Assembly: GCA_017390595.1 (NCBI GenBank)
Contig: JAFPBC010000063.1
Coordinates: forward strand, 1 to 8,967
DNA from: Selenomonadales bacterium
GTDB taxonomy: Bacteria > Bacillota > Negativicutes > RGIG982
Direction of reading: 5' to 3'
DNA: 8,967 bases
How positions within the stretch are numbered: position 1 is the stretch's first letter; each line of letters opens with the position of its first letter. The notes beneath the pieces are model-generated. The model was not told the DNA's origin. It saw nothing but the letters and a program-made list of their open reading frames with translations, and searched no databases. A program made the translations under genes and the position numbers. Positions 1 through 6,525 of the stretch are shown one piece after another.

Positions 1-822
1 GAAGCTGTAAAGATTTTCGGAATAACTATCGTTATATTGAAGTGCTATCTCAACGATAGTCGTACCTTTCGATCCGCTGATGTAGATCGTATCTTTATGC
101 AATACATCTTTATTTTCATTCAAGTATTCTACGAACGAACGGATACCGCCTTCGAAATGGAACGTCTCTGTGCGGTCGTCGCGTTCATCGCTCAACGTGA
201 TACGGATACCTTGGTTGAGGAATGCCAATTCGCGCAAACGATGTTTGAGCGTATCGAAGTTGTAATTCGTATCTTCGAAGATCTCGGGGTCCGGCTGGAA
301 GAATACTTCTGTACCCGTTTCGTCTGTATCTCCGATGATATGGAGCGGGTCGGACGTACAGCCGCGCACGAAGCTGATCTCGTGAACTTTGCTGCTGCGT
401 TTGACGCGAACTGTCATATTGGTGCTGAGTGCGTTTACGACGGATACCCCTACACCGTGAAGACCGCCCGATACCTTATAACCGTCACCGCCGAATTTAC
501 CGCCCGCGTGAAGGACAGTCAATACGACTTCGACGGCAGGTTTGCCCGTTGCGTGCATATCAACAGGGATACCACGGCCGTTATCGCGTACGATAATACC
601 GTTTTCTTTTGTAATAACGACTTCTACATTGTCGCAATAGCCTGCCAAGGCTTCGTCGATACTGTTATCGACGACTTCATATACCAAATGGTGAAGACCG
701 CGCAGAGATGTCGTCCCGATATACATACCGGGGCGTTTTCTTACGGCTTCCAAACCTTCAAGTACTTGTATCTCGTCCGCACCGTATTGTCCGTGTACGG
801 TCGTATCCTGATTGGTTTCCAC
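1..822 (-). CDS. gyrB: DNA gyrase subunit B, N-terminal part (cut by window edge)
   Basis: GyrB is the ATPase subunit of DNA gyrase, which uses ATP to put negative supercoils into DNA ahead of forks. The 274 codons present read without a stop to the window edge, about 40% of the usual ~640 residues. The GHKL ATPase motifs are clear: YEVVDNSIDEA with catalytic Glu49 and Asn53, DNGRGIP at 80-86 (Asp80 contacts adenine in the family), and the lid GGKFGG...GGLHGVG at about 107-125. The start of the transducer domain follows. I chose the GTG at 822-820 because the protein then begins METNQDTTVHGQYGADEIQVLEGLEAVRKRPGMYIG in family register, and a purine-rich Shine-Dalgarno (GAGGGAGGA, 839-831) lies 8 bases upstream. 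It follows remB by 18 bases, with the ribosome site directly after the remB stop. No separate promoter is evident, so it is probably cotranscribed with remB. Confidence 0.97.
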   Translation of the reverse strand, partial: METNQDTTVHGQYGADEIQVLEGLEAVRKRPGMYIGTTSLRGLHHLVYEVVDNSIDEALAGYCDNVEVVITKENGIIVRDNGRGIPVDMHATGKPAVEVVLTVLHAGGKFGGDGYKVSGGLHGVGVSVVNALSTNMTVRVKRSSKVHEISFVRGCTSDPLHIIGDTDETGTEVFFQPDPEIFEDTNYNFDTLKHRLRELAFLNQGIRITLSDERDDRTETFHFEGGIRSFVEYLNENKDVLHKDTIYISGSKGTTIVEIALQYNDSYSENLYSF

Positions 823-840
823 TTGCGATTTCCTCCCTCG

Positions 841-1095
841 TTATTTTTCTGCCATCATCGCTTTTACGCTTTGCGCTCGTTTTTTGAGCGTCAAAGAAGA
901 AATGACAGACAGATATATCTTATCATCTGTAAAAATATAGCTTTTTGCTTCTTTTGATATCTCGACGACTTCTTTTCCCGACATCATTATTTCGAGCGTT
1001 TTTTGATTCTCGGGAAGTTCCATCGTCTTATGGTCGTATATCGCCAAGATATCTTTGACAGGAACCATCACATCACTGCCGAGATGTAGGAACAT
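841..1095 (-). CDS. remB: RemB-like DUF370 protein (extracellular matrix regulatory family)
   Basis: This 84-residue protein begins MFLHLGSDVMVPVKDILAIYDH and carries a central ...YLSVISSLTLKKRA segment. That is the pattern of DUF370 proteins such as B. subtilis RemB/YaaB, which likewise sits between recF and gyrB. The relative RemA is a DNA-binding activator of matrix genes; the role of RemB is poorly defined, so its function here is unknown. The start ATG at 1095-1093 has a good ribosome site (AGGGGGA, about 1108-1102). The first 23 bases overlap the end of the DUF721 gene in another frame, which suggests translational coupling. The stop at 843-841 adjoins the gyrB ribosome site. The family assignment rests on both sequence pattern and position. 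Confidence 0.85.
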   Translation of the reverse strand: MFLHLGSDVMVPVKDILAIYDHKTMELPENQKTLEIMMSGKEVVEISKEAKSYIFTDDKIYLSVISSLTLKKRAQSVKAMMAEK

Positions 1096-1921
1096 ACGTT
1101 TTCCCCCTAAACTTGACTACGATCTTATTGACCGTATCTTCCGTTATGATATCAGGTGTCATGCCTGTGACGAGCATCGCGAGCAGATATCTCGTCATGT
1201 CAGATGTATCTCCCTCACGCAATTTTTTTGCTGTTTGGTCGATGAGGTCTGCTTTTATTTCTTGGTACTCCGCATTCGTACAAGGTATGATGCCGTTTAG
1301 CTTTGCATATGTCAAAAACGGCGCACCGATCAGAGTCATCTTGATATTTTTTTGTTTTTCTTGTTTCTTTTGGCGACGACAGTTTGTGCAATACATCTCT
1401 TTTTTCTCGCAGAGCGTACCGCATATACCGCATGGATGGTATCCGTGCGCCACCTTCAGCTTATCAAGCTTTTTCTGCTTTTCCAAGATAGACGCGAGCT
1501 TATCTCTCAGTCTATCGTCTGTTACCGAAGAGGTCTTTGTCTTGATATCTCGCACAGTCTCCTCTTCTAAGGTGACTTTATCGAGATAATAGTCCAAATT
1601 CGGTAAATCTTTATTTATTTCTCTGAATTTCGCTTGATATCCTGTCTGTATGCGAATATCTTTTACGATTTTATCATCTGCAAATTCATTGATCTTCTTG
1701 ATGAGCGTGCGTTTCATCATCAAAACTTGATGTGACCATACCGAGCTGTCTGTATGTACGGTGAGTGTTCCACGTGAAAACTTACCGCAAGATACATGTC
1801 TTGCCACGTCGTCTCCCACGATGTCTTTCCAGTAGTATTTGACCGATTGTTCGATATACTGTTTTTTCATGGCTTTCGTTTTGAATGATGAAAGCAGGCT
1901 GTCTTTAATCGGAGATAGCAT
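1073..1921 (-). CDS. DciA-like DUF721 protein with C-terminal zinc-ribbon extension
   Basis: The 282-residue product starts with a DUF721 domain (about residues 1-95) that includes the family's W-x-x-I-V-G motif at 31-36 and a TLTVHTDSSVWSHQL-type strand-helix segment. DciA, the founding member, helps load the replicative helicase in bacteria that lack DnaC/DnaI. Most DciA proteins are 100-170 residues; this one is much longer. After a charged linker (about 100-160) comes a Cys cluster, C164-x2-C167 and C178-x2-C181 with an extra C171, typical of a zinc ribbon. About 100 further residues (182-282) have no domain I recognise. The ATG at 1921 overlaps the recF end by 17 bases and has no strong ribosome site at normal distance (a GGAG lies 14 bases away), so translation is probably coupled to recF. 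Its 3' end overlaps remB by 23 bases. A role in replication initiation or helicase loading is inferred from the family and the location. Confidence 0.82.
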   Translation of the reverse strand: MLSPIKDSLLSSFKTKAMKKQYIEQSVKYYWKDIVGDDVARHVSCGKFSRGTLTVHTDSSVWSHQVLMMKRTLIKKINEFADDKIVKDIRIQTGYQAKFREINKDLPNLDYYLDKVTLEEETVRDIKTKTSSVTDDRLRDKLASILEKQKKLDKLKVAHGYHPCGICGTLCEKKEMYCTNCRRQKKQEKQKNIKMTLIGAPFLTYAKLNGIIPCTNAEYQEIKADLIDQTAKKLREGDTSDMTRYLLAMLVTGMTPDIITEDTVNKIVVKFRGKTYVPTSRQ

Positions 1922-3017
1922 GAGTATCTAATAGCGCTCCATTCTCGATATAGTAATACTTCCCTATTTTAAAATCGGGAAAATATTTGCGATCGGTCGC
2001 AGTGATAAAAGTCTGTATTTTTTCTTTTATAAATAATAATAATTGAGAGCGTCGTTCATAGTCAAGTTCGCTCATCACGTCGTCTAACAGCAAGATGGGA
2101 TACTCTCCTATCTCAGACTTGATATATTCGAGCTCGGAGAGCTTCATCGACAAGATGCCCGTACGCTGCTGACCTTGCGAGCCGAATGTCTTGAGGTCGA
2201 TACCGTTGACTTCTATCTTGAGATCGTCACGGTGCGGACCGACGCTCGTACTGCCTCTTAGGATATCGAGCTGACGCCTTTTTTTGAGTGATGTGAGGTA
2301 CCACTCGGCAGAAGGTGTCTCTCCTTCTTCCAAATTGTGCACGATATACGATATCTTGAGGTTTTCTTTTTCCTGCGTCAATCGTCTGTGCATCAAGTTC
2401 GCCAGCATCGACAGTTTTTCTACGGCTTCTTTTCGTTTCATGACGATGCGATGCGACATAACGGACAGCTGTTCGTCCCAGATATCGAGCATATCACTTT
2501 CCATATTCGATTCGCGCAATTTTTTGAGCATCGCGTTTCGCTGCTGGATGATCTTGTTATATTTTACGAGCATCTCATAATAGACGCGATTGGCCTGCGA
2601 TATCTCGATATCAAGGAATCTTCTTCTTTCTTGCGGCGCGCCCTTGATGAGCATCAAGTCTTCGGGCGAAAAGAGTACGACGTTTAAGGCCCCCATCGCT
2701 TCGTTCGGCTTGACCTTGAGACCATTATAGATGATCTCTCTTCTTTTATCTTTTTGGAATAAAAAGGACAGTTGGTTGTCGACTCCCATACGCGAGAAGT
2801 CTATCTGCACTTTCGCCTGCGTTTTATCCCAATGGATCAGCTCTTGGTCGTTATGCGTACGATGCGAACGACCGATGGCCGCATAATAGATAGCCTCTAA
2901 TATATTCGTCTTACCTTGGGCATTATGTCCCAAAAAGACGTTGATATTATCTTCGAATGATATCGTCAGATAAGGATAATTCCGATATTGATATAATTTT
3001 AATTGATTGATCTTCAT
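1905..3017 (-). CDS. recF: DNA replication and repair protein RecF
   Basis: RecF is an SMC-like ABC ATPase that acts with RecO and RecR to load RecA at gaps and stalled forks. All its signatures are visible in 370 residues, the normal length: Walker A GHNAQGKT at 30-37, the ABC signature GSQGQQRTG at 279-287, and Walker B ILLLDDVMSELD at 308-319 with the D-loop. The N-terminus MKINQLKLYQYRNY is the family-typical opening strand. The ATG at 3017 lies 12 bases after the yaaA stop. The TAA stop lies inside the start region of the DUF721 gene (17-base overlap). It belongs to the tightly packed dnaN-yaaA-recF unit common to Firmicutes. Confidence 0.97.
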   Translation of the reverse strand: MKINQLKLYQYRNYPYLTISFEDNINVFLGHNAQGKTNILEAIYYAAIGRSHRTHNDQELIHWDKTQAKVQIDFSRMGVDNQLSFLFQKDKRREIIYNGLKVKPNEAMGALNVVLFSPEDLMLIKGAPQERRRFLDIEISQANRVYYEMLVKYNKIIQQRNAMLKKLRESNMESDMLDIWDEQLSVMSHRIVMKRKEAVEKLSMLANLMHRRLTQEKENLKISYIVHNLEEGETPSAEWYLTSLKKRRQLDILRGSTSVGPHRDDLKIEVNGIDLKTFGSQGQQRTGILSMKLSELEYIKSEIGEYPILLLDDVMSELDYERRSQLLLFIKEKIQTFITATDRKYFPDFKIGKYYYIENGALLDTHAISD

Positions 3018-3029
3018 CGCAATTACCTA

Positions 3030-3248
3030 TTACTCTTGTTCGATCTTGAATTCTCCCACATCAACGATACTGAGAACATCGCCGACACGGATCTGTCTGC
3101 GTTTTTCGGTTACGAGCGCACCGTTTAAATACACCATTTGATCATCCAAGAGGAAACGGACCTGACCGCCCGTCTCGATGATACCTTCGCGTTTCAACAG
3201 CTGATCGAGCTGTATTTTTTCTGTTTTGATCGTGATCGTTTCCATCAT
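3030..3248 (-). CDS. yaaA: S4-domain protein YaaA (RlbA family)
   Basis: This is a small S4-type RNA-binding protein of 72 residues. The fold is recognisable from KIQLDQLLKREGIIETGGQVRFLLDDQMVYLNG followed by RRQIRVGDVLSI. The B. subtilis homologue lies in the same dnaN-recF gap and has been linked to ribosome assembly; the exact function is unclear. Two adjacent ATG codons exist at 3248 and 3245. The ribosome site AAGGAGA (about 3258-3252) is only about 4 bases from the first but about 7 from the second, so translation may start at 3245 and give a 71-residue protein. That ribosome site overlaps the dnaN stop codon, so coupling to dnaN is likely. Confidence 0.9.
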   Translation of the reverse strand: MMETITIKTEKIQLDQLLKREGIIETGGQVRFLLDDQMVYLNGALVTEKRRQIRVGDVLSIVDVGEFKIEQE

Positions 3249-3256
3249 ATATCTCC

Positions 3257-4372
3257 TTATCTTCTTACCGGCGTTACGATATAAATATAATCTTCCGATC
3301 CTTCCGGTCTGATTCTGATAGGTGTCAATGTTTGATTAAGAGATATCTCTGTTTTTTCTGTATAAATATTCTTCAAGATATCGCTGACGTAGTTCGAGTT
3401 GATCGCCACATAGATGGGATCTCCTTCTATACTACAGTTTACATACTCATCCGATGCGCCAACGTCAGGGTTGCTCGAATAGATATGTATCTTGTCATCT
3501 TCGAAGTCGAATTTGATAACATTGTAGTCGCTTTCGCGCGCGATGAGCGATACACGGCTGACCGCGTCGGCAAGCTCTTTCGTATCGACAAGGACATTCG
3601 TATTGAACGTTCTCGGGATAACACGTTTATAGTCGGGGAATTGACCTTCTACAAGACGCGAGATCAAGAACACTCTGTCAAACGACAAGCAGATACGATT
3701 GCGTTCGTAGCTGATCGTGATATCGGTCGGCAGATCGTCCGACAAAATAGTCGATACTTCTTTGAGCATCTTGCCCGGTACGAGCATCGTGATCGGAGAC
3801 GCGACCGGATCTGCTTTATCTTTTTTGAACGCGAGACGATGCGTATTCGTTGCCGCCATCGAGACGGTATCCGAGCCGAATTCAAGGCAAACACTGCTGA
3901 ATATCGGACGCGTATCATCTTGCGCGCAAGCAAAAACGGTCTTTTTGATAAGGTCTTTGAATACGACATCTTTTACGACGAACGTGTTGATGCCCGCAAG
4001 CGGTTTGAATGTCGGAAAATCGTCTGCGTTGAGCGTGACGAGCGTACAAGAAGAATTGCCTGCTTTTAAGATGGCATTATTTTCTTTGTTGTTCGTCGTG
4101 ATCGTGATGACATCGCCCGGCATCTTGCGAACGATCTCACTGAAGAATCTGGCAGACAATACAGCGACTCCCGCCTCTTCTACCGTGGCATCGAGCGATG
4201 CACTGATATTGATCTCGATATTGGTCGCTTGTAATTCGATACTGCCTTCGGTCGCTCTGATGAAGATACCACCGAAAACAGGACTGATGCTGATATTGCT
4301 TTTGGAAGAAACTGCTTTTTGTACGATCTGAATGGCATGTACAAGTTCTTCTCTCGAACAGGTGAATTTCAT
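3257..4372 (-). CDS. dnaN: DNA polymerase III sliding clamp (beta subunit)
   Basis: DnaN forms a dimeric ring that tethers DNA polymerase III and many repair proteins to DNA. The 371-residue length is normal for three clamp domains. The start MKFTCSREELVHAIQIVQKAVSSKS and the end YIYIVTPVRR (the C-terminal strand of the protein-binding pocket, usually L-x-x-P-x-R) fit the family. So do the internal GQFPDYKRVIP segment at about 240 and FSSVCLEF at about 160. The ATG at 4372 has a good ribosome site, GGGAGGA (about 4386-4380). It is separated from dnaA by 238 bases that hold DnaA boxes and an AT-rich opening-type element. It heads the packed yaaA-recF-DUF721-remB-gyrB series. Confidence 0.97.
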   Translation of the reverse strand: MKFTCSREELVHAIQIVQKAVSSKSNISISPVFGGIFIRATEGSIELQATNIEINISASLDATVEEAGVAVLSARFFSEIVRKMPGDVITITTNNKENNAILKAGNSSCTLVTLNADDFPTFKPLAGINTFVVKDVVFKDLIKKTVFACAQDDTRPIFSSVCLEFGSDTVSMAATNTHRLAFKKDKADPVASPITMLVPGKMLKEVSTILSDDLPTDITISYERNRICLSFDRVFLISRLVEGQFPDYKRVIPRTFNTNVLVDTKELADAVSRVSLIARESDYNVIKFDFEDDKIHIYSSNPDVGASDEYVNCSIEGDPIYVAINSNYVSDILKNIYTEKTEISLNQTLTPIRIRPEGSEDYIYIVTPVRR

Positions 4373-4393
4373 TCGGTCTTCCTCCCGATCTTC

Positions 4394-4466
4394 TGATATG
4401 ATGATATTTTTTTATATATAAAGGGGTTAGCCGTAGTATTAGTAGGGGCTGTGATTTTGTGAATAA
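4394..4466 (-). other. Putative origin unwinding site (DnaA-trio / DUE) between dnaA and dnaN
   Basis: Read in the direction of dnaA, this stretch holds a perfect DnaA box (TTATTCACA, 4466-4458), a short GC run (CCCC, 4448-4445), and the triplets CTA CTA ATA CTA (4445-4434). After CGG another CTA follows (4430-4428), then CCCC and an AT-only tract (about 4422-4404). In B. subtilis the same order (DnaA boxes, GC-rich spacer, triplets of the form 3'-GAT-5', AT-rich DNA) is the basal unwinding system on which DnaA filaments open the duplex, also just downstream of dnaA. The match in order and position is seen directly; the function is inferred. The second box expected next to the first is weak (about 4457-4449). 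Confidence 0.6.
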
Positions 4467-4577
4467 CTCGCTCGAACACTTGTCAACACAAGAGGTTTGA
4501 TTGTTGATAACTTGTCGATAAACAAGCTGTGTTTTGCGCGTTTTACACAATGTTCCACAGGATATGATTTATACACA
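4449..4577. promoter_or_regulatory. DnaA-box cluster downstream of dnaA
   Basis: Two sites match TTATNCACA exactly: TTATTCACA on the minus strand at 4466-4458 and TTATACACA on the plus strand at 4569-4577. Three more differ at one base: TTATCAACA (4510-4502, minus), TTATCGACA (4521-4513, minus) and TTTTACACA (4541-4549, plus). TGTTCCACA (4551-4559) and a TGTGTACAT at 4593-4601 are weaker. The cluster fills most of the 238-base dnaA-dnaN spacer. It fits the second half of a bipartite origin and may also modulate dnaN expression. Confidence 0.75.
4460..4486 (-). promoter_or_regulatory. Weak candidate promoter for dnaN
   Basis: A perfect -35 hexamer TTGACA lies at 4486-4481 on the minus strand. 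A poor -10 (TATTCA, 4465-4460) follows after a short 15-base spacer and lies inside the perfect DnaA box. If real, DnaA binding would compete with RNA polymerase and tie dnaN transcription to DnaA level. The -10 and spacing are poor, so dnaN may instead rely on read-through from dnaA. Confidence 0.2.
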
Positions 4578-4610
4578 AGATACGAACAGTTCTGTGTACA
4601 TAGTTATCCC

Positions 4611-6014
4611 CTAGTTATTCTCAATCAGATTGATAAGTTCTTTTACCGTATTATCAAGCTGACGGCTCTTCGTTCTTTCGCTGCTTATCTTCGTGAACGC
4701 ATGGATGATCGTCGTATGGTCGCGGCCGCCGAACAGTTCTCCGATATGCGGGAACGACTCTTCTGTCAGTTCTCGACAGAGATACATCGCGATCTGACGC
4801 GGAACGACGACATTCTTCGTTCTTTTTTTACCAAGCAGATCGTTCATCGTGATCTTAAAATATTCGGTCGTGATCTTTTGGATGAGGTCGATCGTGATAG
4901 GCGGTTTTACATTATCAAGGAATATCTCTTTGAGTGCGTCGTCGGCGATCTTGGCTGTGATCTCGTCCCCACTCTCTAAGATCTCTTGTTTTTTGAGCGT
5001 CTCGATATATCCTTTCAAGCGGATGAGCGCGCCTTCCATCGTACGGACGTTGTTGTCGATACGGCTGGCGATGTAGATGATGATATTATCGGGTACCGTC
5101 ATCCCCATCAACGCGACTTTCTTGCGAAGGATCGCGATACGTGTCTCAAGGTCGGGCGGCTTGATATCTGCCGTCATACCCGATTCGAAACGGCTCTTTA
5201 AGCGCTCGTCGAGCGTTTGTACTTCGCGCGGCTGACGATCGCTCGTGATGACGATCTGTTTTTTCGCTTCGTAGAGCGTATTGAATGTATGGAAAAATTC
5301 TTCCTGTGTACGTTCTTTATTCGTCAAAAATTGAATATCATCGATCAGGAGAAGATCGATATTACGATATTTCTGGCGGAAGGCTTCCGTCGAATTGTCG
5401 CGGATCGAGTTGATGAGCTCGTTCGTGAACTTCTCGCTCGATGCGTAGACGATCTTCGTATTTGGTTTTTTCTCGAGTATCTTGTGTGCGATGGCATGCA
5501 GAAGATGCGTCTTACCGAGACCTGAATTGCCGTAAAGGAAAAGCGGATTGTAGATCTCGCCCGGTCTTTCGGCAACGGCTTGCGAGATAGAAAACGCGAT
5601 CATCGTGCTGTTGCCGCTGACGAAGTTATCGAACGTGTAGTTCGGATTAAGGAAAGACAGATCGGAAAACGTGTCCTCCTCCTCTTTTTTCGCTGCGGGC
5701 GGTTTCGGCTGCGTGATAACGACAGGCTGCGGTGCGATATCCGACTGCTCTTCCGCTTTGTCTTGTTCCACGATGATATGGAATTGAATATCTTTTTTCC
5801 AGATAGCGTAGAGCGTATTCGTGATATTTTTGATATAGCGACGCTCGATCCACTCTTTGACCATCGTTTTTTTCGTCTTCATCACGAGACAATTATTTTC
5901 AAACGAAAACGGCTCGAGCTGCGCGATCCACACGGCGAATACCATATAATCTTTATCATTTTGAAGCTCTAATACGATCTGTTCCCAAATCTCATTCAGT
6001 TGTGCGGTATCCAT
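4611..6014 (-). CDS. dnaA: Chromosomal replication initiator protein DnaA
   Basis: DnaA binds the 9-base boxes around its own gene, forms an ATP-dependent filament and opens the origin. The 467-residue protein shows all four domains. Domain I covers about 1-80. A Pro/Glu-rich linker follows (about 85-118). The AAA+ domain III has Walker A GNSGLGKT at 162-169, Walker B LLLIDDIQ at 221-228 and the box VII arginine-finger region LKSRF at 272-276. Domain IV has the DNA-binding signature GGRDHTTIIHA at 429-439. The ATG at 6014 is supported by the family-typical N-terminus LNEIWEQIVLELQ; its ribosome site AGGAAAGGA (6034-6026) is somewhat distant at 11 bases. DnaA boxes on both sides suggest autoregulation. 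The gene reads away from oriC, in line with fork movement. Confidence 0.98.
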   Translation of the reverse strand: MDTAQLNEIWEQIVLELQNDKDYMVFAVWIAQLEPFSFENNCLVMKTKKTMVKEWIERRYIKNITNTLYAIWKKDIQFHIIVEQDKAEEQSDIAPQPVVITQPKPPAAKKEEEDTFSDLSFLNPNYTFDNFVSGNSTMIAFSISQAVAERPGEIYNPLFLYGNSGLGKTHLLHAIAHKILEKKPNTKIVYASSEKFTNELINSIRDNSTEAFRQKYRNIDLLLIDDIQFLTNKERTQEEFFHTFNTLYEAKKQIVITSDRQPREVQTLDERLKSRFESGMTADIKPPDLETRIAILRKKVALMGMTVPDNIIIYIASRIDNNVRTMEGALIRLKGYIETLKKQEILESGDEITAKIADDALKEIFLDNVKPPITIDLIQKITTEYFKITMNDLLGKKRTKNVVVPRQIAMYLCRELTEESFPHIGELFGGRDHTTIIHAFTKISSERTKSRQLDNTVKELINLIENN

Positions 6015-6142
6015 GATAGTATGAGTCCTTTCCTAAACTTAGATATCCACAAATCTCTATCCACCGAAATTTATTTATCCACAAGTTTATAAACAAATGT
6101 GAATAATATTTTTGAGAAAAACGGCAAACAGAGATAAAAAAA

Positions 6143-6181
6143 TACGGTGAAAGAATAAAAAATAGCGTTCATATCACCGTA
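6143..6181. repeat. Inverted repeat inside oriC
   Basis: TACGGTGA (6143-6150) and TCACCGTA (6174-6181) are perfect 8-base complements separated by 23 bases of AT-rich DNA. The arms are more GC-rich than their surroundings. There is no T-run right after either arm on a 3' side that would make a classical terminator, although A-runs flank the left arm. It could be a dimeric protein-binding site or a leader hairpin of the dnaA transcript; neither can be decided from sequence. Confidence 0.5.
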
Positions 6182-6200
6182 AACGCAAAAATCTCAAGAT

Positions 6201-6228
6201 ATGATATATTTTGTGGACAACTTGTGAA
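6201..6228 (-). promoter_or_regulatory. Candidate dnaA promoter overlapping a DnaA box
   Basis: On the minus strand TTCACA (6228-6223) and TATCAT (6206-6201) match the sigma-A -35 and -10 hexamers at 5 of 6 positions each, with a 16-base spacer. The -35 is part of an exact DnaA box, which would suit autorepression. The start would be near 6194, giving a ~180-base leader that contains the inverted repeat at 6143-6181. AT-rich DNA produces such matches by chance, and another candidate (TTGAGA at 6197-6192 with TATGAA at 6173-6168) exists, so this is tentative. Confidence 0.3.
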
Positions 6229-6394
6229 TAACTGGGTTATATATGTGAATAAATAAAAAAACAGCACATATAAAATGAAAATCTATGCGTCTATTTTATC
6301 AAAAAAAGGGTCACTTATCAACAGGAAAATGGGTCCGCGCATAAAAACAGGGAGATTTATCAACAGATTTTGTACTTTTTTCGGAATAACTTCC

Positions 6395-6423
6395 TTGACA
6401 TAGTATTGAAGCTAGTCTATAAT
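6395..6423 (+). promoter_or_regulatory. Consensus sigma-A promoter for rpmH operon
   Basis: TTGACA at 6395-6400 and TATAAT at 6418-6423 match the vegetative consensus at all 12 positions with the ideal 17-base spacer. Transcription would start near 6430, leaving a leader of about 96 bases before rpmH. Such a perfect promoter is expected for a ribosomal protein gene with high expression. Its upstream edge adjoins the last TTATCAACA box (6357-6365), about 30 bases before the -35. Confidence 0.92.
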
Positions 6424-6525
6424 TCATGTAGTTAAGGATATAAAATCAGCGTTTTGTCTGCGCGTATCACAGGGCAAACAAAATGATGAGTATACCGTAT
6501 TATATGAGGGAGGTGTCCAAGGACT

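Larger units (their letters stand above)
6043..6365. promoter_or_regulatory. DnaA-box cluster upstream of dnaA
   Basis: Four exact TTATNCACA sites are present: TTATCCACA on plus at 6075-6083, and TTATTCACA on minus at 6106-6098, 6231-6223 and 6252-6244. Sites with one mismatch are ATATCCACA (plus, 6043-6051), TTGTCCACA (minus, 6220-6212) and TTATCAACA twice on plus (6315-6323 and 6357-6365). CTATCCACC (6057-6065) is weaker. The three minus-strand exact boxes share one orientation, pointing toward dnaA. Boxes within 100 bases of the dnaA start would allow DnaA to repress its own gene. Confidence 0.88.
6015..6394. other. Chromosomal replication origin region, dnaA-upstream part (oriC)
   Basis: This non-coding, strongly AT-rich stretch lies at the divergence point between dnaA (leftward) and rpmH (rightward). 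It is dense in DnaA boxes and A/T runs, and contains an 8-base inverted repeat. No open reading frame of note is present. Location, gene context and boxes together identify it as oriC. The AT runs at about 6104-6175 and 6239-6309 are further candidates for melting. The gene orientation switch at this point predicts a GC-skew switch here. Confidence 0.88.

Noticed and set aside
37..957. A 306-codon plus-strand open frame opposite gyrB and remB
   Set aside because: It mirrors gyrB on the other strand; the minus strand shows clear GyrB and RemB motifs, and this product resembles no known family.
3332..4331. Long plus-strand open frames opposite dnaN
   Set aside because: They are shadows of dnaN, with biased composition rich in Arg/Asp/Ile and no recognisable domain.
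4584..4596. A small palindrome (ACAG..CTGT) after the dnaA stop as a terminator
   Set aside because: The stem is only about four bases with no T-run; it does not meet terminator criteria.
6435..6482. A possible hairpin in the rpmH leader (TTTGTCTG against CAGGGCAAA)
   Set aside because: It needs a bulge and a G-U pair; too weak to call a riboswitch or regulatory RNA.
6015..6525. A small RNA or tRNA gene in the oriC spacer
   Set aside because: No cloverleaf, and no promoter-terminator pair enclosing a short transcript, was found.
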